A DNA stretch of 64,000 nt from Stutzerimonas stutzeri (GCF_024451105.1 NZ_JANGEY010000006.1:62001-126000); one strand, 5' to 3'; counted from the stretch's first letter, positions 10,569 to 19,750 are shown. Numbers and translations: made by a program. Notes: generated by a model from the letters alone, not told the origin.

Positions 10569-11915
10569 ATGTCCAGCCTCGGGGGAGAACGCACGGGCCT
10601 GCCGCTGGTCGCCGAGCCGGCGGCGGTGGATGTCGACGACGGTCGACCGCGCCGCTGGGGACTGTGGCTGGTCGCCGCCGGCTTCGGCGGCTTCCTGCTC
10701 TGGGCCAGCCTGGCGCCTCTGGACGCCGGCGTGGTGGCCAACGCCACGGTCAAGGTCACCGACAACCGCAAGACCATCCAGCATCTGAGCGGCGGCTCGG
10801 TCGGCGCCATCCTGGTCCGCGAAGGCCAGCGCGTCCAGCGCGACCAACCGCTGATCGAGCTGGACCCGACCCGCGCCATCGCCGAGCGCGGCGTGCTCAG
10901 AGCCCAGTACATAGTCGCCCGCACCGTGGAGAACCGCCTCGAGGCCGAGCGCGACGGACTGGCGGAGGTGCTCTTCGATCCGGCCCTGACCGAACGTTTC
11001 GCCGGAGATCCGCGCCTCGAGTCCGCCACCGCCCTGCAGCGGCGCCTGTTCGCCACCCGTCGGGCGGCGCTGACCGGCGAGGCCGGCATCCTGCGCGAGA
11101 ACATCCGCGGTGCCGAGGAGCAGCTCAAGGGCCTGCGCCAGGTCCAGGCGGCGCGCAGCGCGCAGATCCGCCTGCTCGGCCAGGAAATGGACGGCGTGCG
11201 CCAGCTCGCCGCCGAAGGCTACGTGGCACGCAACCGTCTGCTCGAACTGGAACGCGGCGCCGCCGAGCTCGACGCCCAGCGGGCGCAGAGCGTGGCCGAC
11301 ATCGGCCGCCTGCACAACCAGATCGCCGAACTCAGGCTGCGCATCCTGCAACTGGAGCAGGACTACCAGAAGGAGGTGCAGTCGCTGCTCACCGAGGTAC
11401 AGAAGGAAGCCAGCGCCCTCGCCGACCGCCTGCGCGCCCTCGACTACGAGGTGGCACACACCGTGATCCGCTCGCCCATCGACGGCCTGGTGCTCGGCCT
11501 GGCCGTCACCACGGTCGGCGGCGTGATCCAGCCGGGAGCGGAGCTCATGAGCGTGGTGCCCGCCGACGAGCCGCTGCAGGTGGACGCCAGGATTCCCGTG
11601 CAGGCCATCGACAGGATGCAGCCCGACCTGCCCGTGGACATCACCTTCCCGGCCTTCAACCACGCCCAGACCCCGAACATTCCCGGCCGGGTGCTGACCG
11701 TATCCGCCGACAGCCTCCTCGACGAGCACAGCAAGGAGCCCTACTACCTGGCCGAGGTGGCGGTGACCGCGGAAGGCATGGACCTGCTCGGCAGCAACCG
11801 CATACGCGCCGGGATGCCGGCCACGGTGATCATCAAGACCGGCGAGCGCAACCTGCTGAGCTACCTGATCAAGCCCCTGCTCGCCCGCATCGACAGCGCC
11901 TTCAAGGAGCAGTGA
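10569..11915 (+). CDS. type I secretion membrane fusion protein (HlyD/PrtE family)
   Basis: 448 residues. One transmembrane helix near residues 32-50 (WLVAAGFGGFLLWASL) is followed by a lipoyl-like half-motif, a long coiled coil (about 110-290, rich in L/E/Q/R heptads) and a beta-barrel domain containing VIRSPIDGLVLGL and VVPADEPLQVDARI. It links the inner-membrane ABC protein to the TolC-like channel. It starts 6 bases after the ABC gene, and its TGA is directly followed by the ATG of the outer-membrane gene. Confidence 0.93.
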   Translation: MSSLGGERTGLPLVAEPAAVDVDDGRPRRWGLWLVAAGFGGFLLWASLAPLDAGVVANATVKVTDNRKTIQHLSGGSVGAILVREGQRVQRDQPLIELDPTRAIAERGVLRAQYIVARTVENRLEAERDGLAEVLFDPALTERFAGDPRLESATALQRRLFATRRAALTGEAGILRENIRGAEEQLKGLRQVQAARSAQIRLLGQEMDGVRQLAAEGYVARNRLLELERGAAELDAQRAQSVADIGRLHNQIAELRLRILQLEQDYQKEVQSLLTEVQKEASALADRLRALDYEVAHTVIRSPIDGLVLGLAVTTVGGVIQPGAELMSVVPADEPLQVDARIPVQAIDRMQPDLPVDITFPAFNHAQTPNIPGRVLTVSADSLLDEHSKEPYYLAEVAVTAEGMDLLGSNRIRAGMPATVIIKTGERNLLSYLIKPLLARIDSAFKEQ

Positions 11916-13259
11916 ATGGCAATGCGCCTAGCCCTCGCCTGCCTGGCCGGACTGGCCAGCCTGCCCGCCGCGGCCATCGATCTGGTCGAGGCCTGGACGC
12001 TCCTGCAGAGCCAGGGGCCCACCTATCGAGCCGCCCTGCACGAGCGCGACGCCGGCCGCGAGAGCCGCGCCATCGGCCGTGCCGGCCTGCTGCCGCAACT
12101 GAGCGCCAGCGCCAGCCGCAGCCGCATCGACGGCACCCGCGAGCAGCGCGATGCCTTCGGCCGGACGGTGGAGAACGATCTCGACTATGACTCGGAAATC
12201 TACGCGGTACGCCTGCGTCAGCCGCTGTACAACCGGCAGAAGTACGTCGAGTACCGGCAGGGCAAGCAGCGTGCCGAGCTCAGCGAGGCCGTCTTCGACG
12301 CCCGCAGCCAGGAGGCGCTGGTGACCCTCAGCGGCCGCTATTTCGACGTGCTGCTGACCCGCGAGACCATCGACCTGGCCGCCACCAGGCTGCGCGCCCT
12401 CGAGCAGCAGGTCAGCGCCGCCCGGCGCCGCTTCGAGCTGGGCGACGGCACCATCACCGACGTCGACCAGGCGACCGCGCGCCGCGACCTGGCACAGGCG
12501 GAGCTGATCGAGGCGCAGGACGCCCTGGTGCTGGCCTCGCGCCGTCTGCAGGAAGTCCTCGGCCTGCGGCCGCAGCGCCTGGCCGGCCTGCGCGCGGAGT
12601 TCCCCACTCCCGCCCTGCAGCCGGAAACCCTGCAGGACTGGCTGAACCGCGCCGAGGCCAACAACCCGGACCTGCGTGCCCAACGCTTCAACCACGCCCT
12701 GGCCGAAGAGGGCGTCGAGCTGGCCCGCAGCGGGCACTGGCCGACCCTGGACCTGGTTCTCGGCTACACCGACAGCGACAGCGACTCGGTGAGCACCATC
12801 GATCAGAAAAACCGCTACGCCAGCGCCGGAGTGGAGTTCAACCTGCCGTTGTTCGCCGGCGGCGGGGTCGGCGCCCGGGTACGTCAGGCCATCGCCAGCC
12901 GCGAACAGGCCGGCGAGGAGCTCAACGCCACCCGCGAAGCGGTGTTCTCCGCCACCACCCGCGAGTTCCGCGGCGTACAGAGCGGCGTGACGCGCATCCG
13001 CGCGCTGGAACGGGCGGTGGCCTCCAGCGAGCGGGCCCAGGACTCGGCGCGCAAGGGCTTCCTGGCCGGCGCCAGCACCAACCTGGACATCCTCGACGCG
13101 GAGGAACAGGTTTTCAACGCTCGCCGCAATCTGCTCGAGGCCAAGCTGCGCTACCTGCAGGCCCGCCTGCAACTGGCCGCCACCGCGGGCCTGCTCGGTG
13201 CCGACGACATCCGCCAGGCCAACGCTTACCTGGGGCCGCGACTGCCCCTGGACGAGTGA
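11916..13259 (+). CDS. TolC-family outer-membrane protein of the type I exporter
   Basis: 447 residues with a signal peptide (MAMRLALACLAGLASLPAAA, cleavage after about residue 20). Two internally similar halves make the outer-membrane efflux protein fold, with coiled-coil helices such as LEQQVSAARRRFELGDGT and ERAQDSARKGFLAGAST. The length and SGRYFDVLLTRE block match the AprF/PrtF class that serves type I exporters. The ATG abuts the stop of the membrane fusion gene, so it is third in the operon. It converges with miaE across only 12 bases, with no clear terminator between them. Confidence 0.93.
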   Translation: MAMRLALACLAGLASLPAAAIDLVEAWTLLQSQGPTYRAALHERDAGRESRAIGRAGLLPQLSASASRSRIDGTREQRDAFGRTVENDLDYDSEIYAVRLRQPLYNRQKYVEYRQGKQRAELSEAVFDARSQEALVTLSGRYFDVLLTRETIDLAATRLRALEQQVSAARRRFELGDGTITDVDQATARRDLAQAELIEAQDALVLASRRLQEVLGLRPQRLAGLRAEFPTPALQPETLQDWLNRAEANNPDLRAQRFNHALAEEGVELARSGHWPTLDLVLGYTDSDSDSVSTIDQKNRYASAGVEFNLPLFAGGGVGARVRQAIASREQAGEELNATREAVFSATTREFRGVQSGVTRIRALERAVASSERAQDSARKGFLAGASTNLDILDAEEQVFNARRNLLEAKLRYLQARLQLAATAGLLGADDIRQANAYLGPRLPLDE

Positions 13260-13271
13260 AGCGGCCGCCGC

Positions 13272-13874
13272 TCAGGCCGCCACGCCGCTGTGGAAGCGGA
13301 ACTCCTCGTCCGGAGTGAGGATCGCCTGGCGCTCGACCTCGGCGAAGAACGCCACCCGCTCGTCGATCGGTCCGTCGGCGTACTGGCGAGCCATCTTCAG
13401 GTAATCCTGGTAGTGGCGCGCCTCGGACTTGAGCAGCGAGACGTAGAACCTGCCCAGCTCCTCGTCGAGGAACGGCGCCAGCCGGTAGAAACGCTCGCAG
13501 GAACGCGCCTCGATGAAGGCGCCGACGATCAGGGTGTCGACCAGCCTGGCCGGCTCGTTCTTGCGGATGTGCGCGTGCAGGCGCTGGGCGTACAGCGAGG
13601 CGCTGATCGGCCGGTAGGCGACGCCGCGCTTCTTCATGATCTCGGCGACCTGCTCGAAATGCCGCAGCTCCTCGCGGGCCAGGCGCGACAGCTTGTACTG
13701 CAGGTCTTCCTTGTCGACGTGACGGAACAGCAGGGTGAGCGCCGTGCCGGCGGCCTTCTTCTCGCAGTTGGCGTGGTCGATCAGCAGGATCTCGGGATGC
13801 TCAAGCGCCTGGTCGATCCAGGTCTGGGGCGTCGGGCAGAGCAGGAAACTCTCGATCTCGGGAAGCAGGGACAT
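13272..13874 (-). CDS. miaE: tRNA-(ms2io6A)-hydroxylase
   Basis: 200 residues, a carboxylate-bridged diiron enzyme that hydroxylates the isopentenyl group of ms2i6A37 in tRNAs reading UNN codons, using O2. The helical ferritin-like fold is visible, with diiron ligands in LAREELRHFEQV (E-x2-H), GAFIEARSCERF and SEARHYQDYLKMA. The start ATG at 13874 gives MSLLPEIESFLLCPTPQ, normal for pseudomonads. Its promoter must lie in the 140 bases shared with the divergent Usp gene. Confidence 0.94.
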   Translation of the reverse strand: MSLLPEIESFLLCPTPQTWIDQALEHPEILLIDHANCEKKAAGTALTLLFRHVDKEDLQYKLSRLAREELRHFEQVAEIMKKRGVAYRPISASLYAQRLHAHIRKNEPARLVDTLIVGAFIEARSCERFYRLAPFLDEELGRFYVSLLKSEARHYQDYLKMARQYADGPIDERVAFFAEVERQAILTPDEEFRFHSGVAA

Positions 13875-13943
13875 GGCAATCCGGCTAGTCTTGGAAAGCC
13901 GCGCATTATACGGCCCTCGCCCGCCCGGGGCATGTCCGCCCGC

Positions 13944-13957
13944 TTGACGTGCATCAA
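13944..13957 (+). promoter_or_regulatory. Anr/FNR box before the universal stress gene
   Basis: TTGACGTGCATCAA is a full match to the Anr/FNR consensus TTGAY-N4-ATCAA. Its centre is 13950.5. The -10-like TAGAGT at 13981-13986 predicts a start near 13992, so the box sits at about -41.5, the classic position for direct activation. It implies induction at low oxygen. Confidence 0.85.
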
Positions 13958-14015
13958 GCGGCGGGCCGCCTGCCCGGGTCTAGAGTTGAAGTCGAAACCA
14001 ACGAGGGAGAACACC

Positions 14016-14882
14016 ATGCAAGCCATCCGCAGCATCCTGGTAGTGCTGGAACCCGACCAGGAGGAAAGCCTGGCGCTCAAGCGCGCGCGGCTGATCGCCG
14101 GCGGCACCGGCTCGGAACTGCACCTGCTGGTCTGCGACGGCCAACACGACCGCGGCGAGTATCTGCGCGAACTGACCGAGGGGCTGGAGGCGGAAGGTTT
14201 CGGGGTCGGCACCCGCCAGGAATGGCAGGACGCCAGCCACGAAATCATCGTCGCCGCCCAGCAGGCCGAAGGCTGCGGCCTGGTGGTCAAGCAGCACTAC
14301 CCGGACAACCCGCTGAAGAAGGCCCTGCTCACCCCGGACGACTGGAAGCTGCTGCGCTACTGCCCCTGCCCGGTGCTGCTGGTCAAGACCGACCGCCCGT
14401 GGGGTGGCGGCAAGGTGCTGGCCGCAGTGGACGTGGGCAACGACGACCCCGAGCATCGGGCCCTGCATGCCGCCATCGTCTGCCACGCCCACGAGCTCGC
14501 CCACCTGGCCAAGGGCGAGCTGCACGTGCTCAGCGCCCATCCGGCGCCGATGCTCACCGCTGCCGACCCGACCTTCCAGTTGCGCGAGGCCATCGCCGCA
14601 CGCTACCGCGAGGCCTGCCAGCGCTTCCAGGACGAGTACGGCCTGAGCAACCGCCAGTTGCACGTCGCCGAAGGCCCGGCGGACCTGCTGATCCCGCAGA
14701 TGGCCCTGCAGCTCGACGCAGTGGTCACGGTGCTCGGCAGCGTGGCGCGCACCGGGCTGTCCGGCGCATTGATCGGCAACACCGCCGAGGTGGTGCTCGA
14801 CGCACTGGAAAGCGACGTGCTGGTGCTCAAGCCCGACGACATCTGCGATCAGCTGGAGAAACTGCTGGAAACGCCGTCCTGA
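14016..14882 (+). CDS. tandem-domain universal stress protein, Anr-regulated
   Basis: 288 residues with two UspA domains (about 5-140 and 150-285); the second ends in the ATP-binding type GNTAEVVLDALESDVLVLKP. Start chosen at the ATG behind AGGGAGA; the frame is open upstream but overlaps miaE antisense. By position (DUF1289 gene and acnB next) it matches PA1789 of P. aeruginosa, one of the Usp genes induced by Anr in anaerobic energy stress. The Anr box upstream supports the same control here. It likely helps survival without electron acceptors; the molecular role is not known. Confidence 0.92.
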   Translation: MQAIRSILVVLEPDQEESLALKRARLIAGGTGSELHLLVCDGQHDRGEYLRELTEGLEAEGFGVGTRQEWQDASHEIIVAAQQAEGCGLVVKQHYPDNPLKKALLTPDDWKLLRYCPCPVLLVKTDRPWGGGKVLAAVDVGNDDPEHRALHAAIVCHAHELAHLAKGELHVLSAHPAPMLTAADPTFQLREAIAARYREACQRFQDEYGLSNRQLHVAEGPADLLIPQMALQLDAVVTVLGSVARTGLSGALIGNTAEVVLDALESDVLVLKPDDICDQLEKLLETPS

Positions 14883-14904
14883 GCCGCCCCCGTCGGCGAC
14901 GCGT

Positions 14905-15381
14905 TCAGACGCGGATATCGTCGCCTTCGATCAGGAAACGCGGGGCGATGTAGCGCTGGTAGTGCGCCTCGGAGAGCAGGAAGAACTCGCGATCGATGGC
15001 ATCGCGCAGTTCCGGCAGGCTGCTGTCGCGGAACTCCGGCAGCAGGGCGATGCCGTATGCCTCGACGCTGCGGATCTGCCGCGCGCCGCGGGCGATCAGT
15101 TGGTAGGCCCAGCAGTAAGGCGACTGCCGGGCCACGAAACGGATCTGTCGCTGCTCCAGCTGACGGCGCAGCAGCGCCGCATCGAACACCTCCAGCTTGG
15201 CCTGCACCACCTGCACCAGCAGGCTTTCCAGACGCTGCCAGACCGCACGCTTCTCCTCCTCGCCGTACAGGTTCCAGTTCACCACCTCGTGGTGAAAGCG
15301 CTTGCAGCCGCGGCACACCAGATCGCCGTAGACCGTGGAGCAGAGGCCGACGCAGGGAGTCTTGATGCGCTGTTGGGACAT
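14905..15381 (-). CDS. DUF1289 domain protein
   Basis: 158 residues. The N-terminal DUF1289 motif contains four Cys and a His pair: TPCVGLCSTVYGDLVCRGC then KRFHHEVVNW (residues 8-36), probably a small metal-binding module. The rest is helical (RLESLLVQVVQAKLEVFDAALLRRQLE) with an SPYCWAYQLIARGARQIRS block. Function is unknown; the family is widespread in proteobacteria and often beside acnB in Pseudomonas, as here. It is divergent from acnB. Confidence 0.85.
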   Translation of the reverse strand: MSQQRIKTPCVGLCSTVYGDLVCRGCKRFHHEVVNWNLYGEEEKRAVWQRLESLLVQVVQAKLEVFDAALLRRQLEQRQIRFVARQSPYCWAYQLIARGARQIRSVEAYGIALLPEFRDSSLPELRDAIDREFFLLSEAHYQRYIAPRFLIEGDDIRV

Positions 15382-15466
15382 GGCGAAAGGGGCAGGCGAG
15401 GATAACGGATCGGCATGTTAGCCCTTTGTCTAAGCCGGGTCATCCGCCGTCGACCGGGAGTCTTGC

Positions 15467-15495
15467 TTAACTTATCGCGGCCTTTCCATTAGAAT
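15467..15495 (+). promoter_or_regulatory. candidate acnB promoter
   Basis: A TAGAAT -10 at 15490-15495 lies 17 bases after a weak TTAACT -35 at 15467-15472. Transcription would begin near 15502, giving an acnB leader of about 210 nucleotides that contains the structured element at 15530-15715. Confidence 0.5.
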
Positions 15496-15529
15496 CCGCC
15501 TGCCTTGTTACAGGCGCGAATGTCCGAGC

Positions 15530-15715
15530 GAAGCTGTTTTCAAAGCGTCACGAGCACAGTAATACCCGGCAGGAAGCGGTTGGTGGGACGAGCCTCGTCA
15601 GACGACTCTCTCACCGACACCCTTCCGTCACAGCCCGGCGTAAAACTTTGAAAACAGCTTCTGGACGCGAGTCCCGGACTCCCGCATGGGACCACTGATG
15701 AGGGTAATACTGTGC
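15530..15715 (+). promoter_or_regulatory. structured acnB leader with two interleaved inverted repeats
   Basis: Repeat A, GAAGCTGTTTTCAAAG (15530-15545), has its perfect complement at 15646-15661. Repeat B, GCACAGTAATACCC (15554-15567), is complementary (13 of 14) to 15702-15715, which covers part of the GAGG ribosome site (15700-15703) and the GTG start at 15712. The order A-B-A'-B' means the stems form either a pseudoknot or two exclusive folds. Inside A, GTTGGTGGGA (15579-15588) can pair with TCTCACCGAC (15610-15619) with G-U pairs. This looks like a start-codon-sequestering switch in the acnB mRNA. Aconitase B is an RNA-binding iron sensor in E. coli, so autoregulation is one idea. Confidence 0.6.
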
Positions 15716-18321
15716 TTGAAGCCTACCGCAAACACGTAGAAGAGCGTGCCGCCCAGGGCGTCGTGCCCCAGCCGCTGAACGCCGAGCAGACCGCAGGCCT
15801 GGTCGAGCTGCTGAAGAACCCGCCGGCCGGCGAAGAAGAATTCCTGCTTGACCTGATCACCAACCGCGTTCCGGCTGGCGTGGACGAAGCCGCCTACGTC
15901 AAGGCCGGCTTCCTGACCGCCCTGGCCAAGGGCGAAGCCAGCTCCCCGCTGCTGAGCAAGACCCGCGCCGTCGAGCTGCTGGGCACCATGCAGGGCGGCT
16001 ACAACATCGCCACCCTGGTCGAGCTGCTGGACAACGCCGAGCTGGCCAACGTCGCCGCCGAACAGCTCAAGCACACCCTGCTGATGTTCGATGCCTTCCA
16101 CGACGTCGCCGAGCGCGCCAAGAAGGGCAACGAAGCCGCCAAGGCCGTGATGGCCTCCTGGGCCGAAGGCGAGTGGTTCACCAGCCGCCCGGCCGTCGCC
16201 GAGAAGATCACCCTGACCGTGTTCAAGGTGACCGGCGAAACCAACACCGACGACCTGTCCCCGGCTCCGGACGCCTGGTCGCGCCCCGACATCCCGCTGC
16301 ACGCCCTGGCCATGCTGAAGATGGCCCGCGACGGCATCAACCCGGACGTTCCTGGCTCGGTCGGCCCCATCAAGCAGATGGAAGAGCTGAAGGCCAAGGG
16401 TTTCCCGGTTGCCTACGTCGGCGACGTGGTCGGCACCGGCTCCTCGCGCAAGTCCGCCACCAACTCCGTGCTGTGGTTCTTCGGTGACGACATCCCGAAC
16501 GTGCCGAACAAGCGTGCTGGCGGCTTCTGCTTCGGCACCAAGATCGCCCCGATCTTCTACAACACCATGGAAGACGCCGGCGCCCTGCCGATCGAATTCG
16601 ACTGCACCAACCTGGCCATGGGCGACGTCATCGACGTGTACCCGTACGCCGGCAAGGTCTGCAAGCATGGCACCGAAGAAGTCATCACCACCTTCGAGCT
16701 GAAGACCGAAGTCCTGCTCGACGAAGTCCGCGCCGGTGGCCGTATCCCGCTGATCATCGGCCGTGGCCTGACCGAGAAGGCCCGTGCCGAGCTGGGCCTG
16801 GCGCCGTCCACCCTGTTCAAGAAGCCGGTCGCTCCGGCCGACAGCGGCAAGGGCTTCACCCTCGCCCAGAAGATGGTCGGCCGCGCCTGCGGTCTGCCGG
16901 AAGGCCAGGGCGTGCGCCCGGGCACCTACTGCGAGCCGAAGATGACCACCGTCGGCTCCCAGGACACCACCGGCCCGATGACCCGCGACGAGCTGAAGGA
17001 CCTGGCCTGCCTGGGCTTCTCCGCCGACCTGGTGATGCAGTCCTTCTGCCACACCGCCGCCTATCCGAAGCCGATCGACGTCAACACCCACCACACCCTG
17101 CCGGACTTCATCATGACCCGCGGCGGCGTGTCCCTGCGTCCGGGCGACGGCATCATCCACAGCTGGCTGAACCGCATGCTGCTGCCGGACACCGTCGGTA
17201 CCGGTGGTGACTCGCACACCCGCTTCCCGATCGGCATCTCCTTCCCGGCCGGCTCCGGCCTGGTCGCCTTCGCCGCCGCCACCGGCGTGATGCCGCTGGA
17301 CATGCCGGAATCCGTGCTGGTGCGCTTCAAGGGCAAGATGCAGCCCGGCATCACCCTGCGTGATCTGGTGCATGCCATCCCCTACTACGCCATCCAGGCT
17401 GGCCTGCTGACCGTCGAGAAGAAGGGCAAGAAGAACATCTTCTCCGGCCGCATCCTCGAGATCGAAGGTCTGGAAGGTCTGACCGTCGAGCAGGCGTTCG
17501 AGCTGTCCGACGCCTCCGCCGAGCGTTCGGCTGCCGGTTGCACCATCAAGCTGCCGGAAGACGCCATCGCCGAGTACCTGAAGTCGAACATCACCATGCT
17601 GCGCTGGATGATCGGCGAAGGCTACGGCGATGCCCGTACCCTGGAGCGTCGCGCCCAGGCCATGGAAGCCTGGCTGGCCAACCCGCAGCTGCTGAGCGCC
17701 GATGCCGACGCCGAATACGCCGCCGTCATCGAGATCGACCTGGCCGAGATCAAGGAGCCGGTTCTCTGCGCGCCGAACGACCCGGACGATGCCCGCCTGC
17801 TGTCCACCGTTGCCGGTCAGAAGATCGACGAGGTGTTCATCGGTTCGTGCATGACCAACATCGGTCACTTCCGCGCCGCCGGCAAGCTGCTGGACAAGGT
17901 CAAGGGTGGCATTCCGACCCGTCTGTGGCTGGCTCCGCCGACCAAGATGGACGCCCACCAGCTGACCGAGGAAGGCTACTACGGCATCTACGGCAAGGCT
18001 GGCGCGCGCATGGAAATGCCGGGCTGCTCGCTGTGCATGGGTAACCAGGCGCGCGTGCAGACCGGTTCCACCGTGGTCTCCACCTCGACCCGTAACTTCC
18101 CGAACCGCCTGGGCGACGCCACCAACGTGTTCCTGGCTTCGGCCGAGCTGGCTGCCGTGGCTTCCATCCTCGGCAAGCTGCCGACCGTCGAGGAGTACAT
18201 GGAGTACGCGAAGAACATCGACAGCATGGCTGCCGACGTCTACCGCTACCTGTCCTTCGACCAGATGGCCGAATACCGCGACGCGGCCGCCAAGGCCAAC
18301 ATCCCGGTGCTGCAGGCCTGA
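15712..18321 (+). CDS. acnB: aconitate hydratase B
   Basis: 869 residues from a GTG start, the usual AcnB length. It interconverts citrate and isocitrate in the TCA cycle and also has methylcitrate-related roles. The AcnB order is HEAT-like domain (1-160), swivel domain, then the catalytic part with the [4Fe-4S] cysteines in SCMTNIGHF and [12 protein letters not shown] near the C-terminus. [13 protein letters not shown] is an active-site block. The GTG start lies inside the predicted long-range stem described separately. Codon use is strongly biased, as for a highly expressed gene. A strong terminator follows. Confidence 0.98.
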   Translation: MLEAYRKHVEERAAQGVVPQPLNAEQTAGLVELLKNPPAGEEEFLLDLITNRVPAGVDEAAYVKAGFLTALAKGEASSPLLSKTRAVELLGTMQGGYNIATLVELLDNAELANVAAEQLKHTLLMFDAFHDVAERAKKGNEAAKAVMASWAEGEWFTSRPAVAEKITLTVFKVTGETNTDDLSPAPDAWSRPDIPLHALAMLKMARDGINPDVPGSVGPIKQMEELKAKGFPVAYVGDVVGTGSSRKSATNSVLWFFGDDIPNVPNKRAGGFCFGTKIAPIFYNTMEDAGALPIEFDCTNLAMGDVIDVYPYAGKVCKHGTEEVITTFELKTEVLLDEVRAGGRIPLIIGRGLTEKARAELGLAPSTLFKKPVAPADSGKGFTLAQKMVGRACGLPEGQGVRPGTYCEPKMTTVGSQDTTGPMTRDELKDLACLGFSADLVMQSFCHTAAYPKPIDVNTHHTLPDFIMTRGGVSLRPGDGIIHSWLNRMLLPDTVGTGGDSHTRFPIGISFPAGSGLVAFAAATGVMPLDMPESVLVRFKGKMQPGITLRDLVHAIPYYAIQAGLLTVEKKGKKNIFSGRILEIEGLEGLTVEQAFELSDASAERSAAGCTIKLPEDAIAEYLKSNITMLRWMIGEGYGDARTLERRAQAMEAWLANPQLLSADADAEYAAVIEIDLAEIKEPVLCAPNDPDDARLLSTVAGQKIDEVFIGSCMTNIGHFRAAGKLLDKVKGGIPTRLWLAPPTKMDAHQLTEEGYYGIYGKAGARMEMPGCSLCMGNQARVQTGSTVVSTSTRNFPNRLGDATNVFLASAELAAVASILGKLPTVEEYMEYAKNIDSMAADVYRYLSFDQMAEYRDAAAKANIPVLQA

Positions 18322-18348
18322 GTCCGGTAAGCGCTGAACCGCTGTAGG

Positions 18349-18381
18349 AAGAAGCCCCGCCCCGTGCGGGGCTTCTTTTTT
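18349..18381 (+). terminator. acnB terminator
   Basis: GAAGCCCCGC (18351-18360) pairs with GCGGGGCTTC (18366-18375) around CCCGT and is followed by a run of T. A canonical rho-independent terminator. Confidence 0.93.
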
Positions 18382-18389
18382 CTGCCGCC

Positions 18390-18405
18390 TGGCACAGCGC
18401 TTGCT
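18390..18405 (+). promoter_or_regulatory. sigma54 promoter of nasST
   Basis: TGGCACAGCGCTTGCT matches the sigma54 consensus TGGCACG-N4-TTGCW with one mismatch; GG (18391-18392) and GC (18403-18404) are separated by exactly 10 bases. Start predicted near 18416, just before the hexaloop hairpin. It suggests NtrC/RpoN control. Confidence 0.75.
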
Positions 18406-18420
18406 TTGCTCGAGTCAGCA

Positions 18421-18506
18421 GAACGCTCCAACGGCGGAGCCGTTCCCCGACAATGGCGTCGTACCCGTCCTTCGCCCCGCGCGATGGCCGGTACGGCGCT
18501 TTTTTG
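18421..18506 (+). promoter_or_regulatory. NasT-type antitermination leader before nasS
   Basis: GCTCC (18425-18429) and GGAGC (18436-18440) close a hexaloop AACGGC (A at position 1, G at 4, as in ANTAR targets); the stem extends through GAAC/GTTC with one bulged C. An intrinsic terminator follows: GCGTCGTACC (18456-18465) pairs with GGTACGGCGC (18490-18499), then six T (18500-18505). The nasS ATG is 22 bases later. Expected role: transcription ends here unless NasT binds the hairpin, so nasST would control itself. Confidence 0.72.
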
Positions 18507-18527
18507 TGCAGCGATGGAACACACGCG

Positions 18528-19739
18528 ATGACCGACCACCACGCAATGCCTCGCACCGACGCCCTGGCCTGGGTCGCCGGCTCCGATGCCCCGGAAAAGA
18601 ACGTCCTCGAACTCGGCTTCATGGCCCTGGCCGACTCGGCGCCGCTGATCGTCGCCGCCACCCAGGGCTTCGCCCAGCCCTACGGCCTGACCCTCAACCT
18701 GCGCCGCCAGGCCTCCTGGGCCGGCCTGCGCGACAAGCTGCTCGGCGGCGAACTGGATGCCGCGCAGATGCTCTACGGCCAGGTCTACGGCATCCACCTC
18801 GGCCTCGGCAGCCCGATCACGCCCATGGCCATCCTCATGGGCCTGAACCAGAACGGTCAGTCGATCACCCTGAGCCAGGCCCTGCGCGCGGCCGGCGTGA
18901 CCGACGGCGAGGCGCTGCGCGCGCGCACGCACCAGGGCGGTGCACGCCTCACCCTCGCCCACACCTTCCCCACCGGCACCCACGCCCTGTGGCTGTACTA
19001 CTGGCTGGCCAGCCACGGCATCCACCCGCTCACCGACGTGCACAGCGTGGTGGTACCGCCAGCACAGATGGTCACCCACCTGCGCGCCGGACGCATCGAC
19101 GGCTTCTGCGCCGGCGACCCCTGGGGCGCCCACGCGGTGGACGAAGGCCTCGGCTTCACCGTCGCCACCAGCCAGTCGATCTGGCCGGACCATCCGGAGA
19201 AGGTCCTCGGCGTCACCCGCGAGTTCGTCGAGCAGTGCCCCAACAGCGCCCGCGCGCTGACCATGGCCCTGCTCGAGGCCTGCCGCTTCATCGACGCCAG
19301 CACGGAGAACCGCCGCAGCACCGCCCAGCTGCTCAGCGCCGCCGAGTACGTCAACGCGCCGGCGGCCACCCTCGAGCCGCGCTTTCTCGGCCACTACCAG
19401 GACGGCCTCGGCCACGCCTGGCTGGACGCCCATCCGCTGCGTTTCTTCGCCGACGGCGCGGTGAACATGCCCTACCTGTCCGACGGCATCTGGTTCCTCA
19501 CCCAGCTGCGCCGCTGGGGTCTGCTGCGCGACGATCCGCAGTACCATGAACTGGCCGGCCAGGTGCACCAGCTCGCGCTGTACCGCGAGGCCGCCGATGC
19601 GTTGGGCATCGCGATACCCGAGACCATGCGCCGCTCGACCCTGCTGGACGGCAGGGTCTGGGACGGCAGCGATCCGGCCGGCTACGCGCGCAGCTTCGAC
19701 CTGCACGCATTGGCCGAACGCCAGAAGCTGGCCCTCTGA
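18528..19739 (+). CDS. nasS: nitrate/nitrite sensor NasS
   Basis: 403 residues, related to the periplasmic nitrate-binding protein NrtA but without a signal peptide, which marks the cytoplasmic sensor NasS. In Azotobacter, Paracoccus and Pseudomonas, NasS holds NasT inactive and releases it when nitrate or nitrite binds. Binding-protein blocks [37 protein letters not shown] and [17 protein letters not shown] parallel those in the nrtA product at 23135. The ATG at 18528 lies after the leader terminator. nasT follows by 11 bases. Confidence 0.93.
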   Translation: MTDHHAMPRTDALAWVAGSDAPEKNVLELGFMALADSAPLIVAATQGFAQPYGLTLNLRRQASWAGLRDKLLGGELDAAQMLYGQVYGIHLGLGSPITPMAILMGLNQNGQSITLSQALRAAGVTDGEALRARTHQGGARLTLAHTFPTGTHALWLYYWLASHGIHPLTDVHSVVVPPAQMVTHLRAGRIDGFCAGDPWGAHAVDEGLGFTVATSQSIWPDHPEKVLGVTREFVEQCPNSARALTMALLEACRFIDASTENRRSTAQLLSAAEYVNAPAATLEPRFLGHYQDGLGHAWLDAHPLRFFADGAVNMPYLSDGIWFLTQLRRWGLLRDDPQYHELAGQVHQLALYREAADALGIAIPETMRRSTLLDGRVWDGSDPAGYARSFDLHALAERQKLAL

Positions 19740-19750
19740 TAGCGGGAGAC

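Noticed and set aside
8684-12190. 1168-codon plus-strand frame through the secretion genes
   Set aside because: Arg/Pro/Gly-rich out-of-frame reading; the ABC and HlyD frames carry all motifs.
15530-15661. The 16-bp inverted repeat before acnB as ends of a miniature transposable element
   Set aside because: No target duplication was seen at the edges, and a second repeat reaches from inside the element to the acnB start codon, which fits an RNA structure better. Not fully excluded.
15628-17958. 776-codon open frame opposite acnB
   Set aside because: Antisense shadow of biased acnB codons; Gly/His/Gln/Val-rich with no recognisable domain.
18405-18422. TTTGCT-CGAGTC-AGCAGA as the first hexaloop of the nasS leader
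   Set aside because: It overlaps the predicted -12 element and start site of the sigma54 promoter, so most of it would not be transcribed; its loop also lacks A at position 1.
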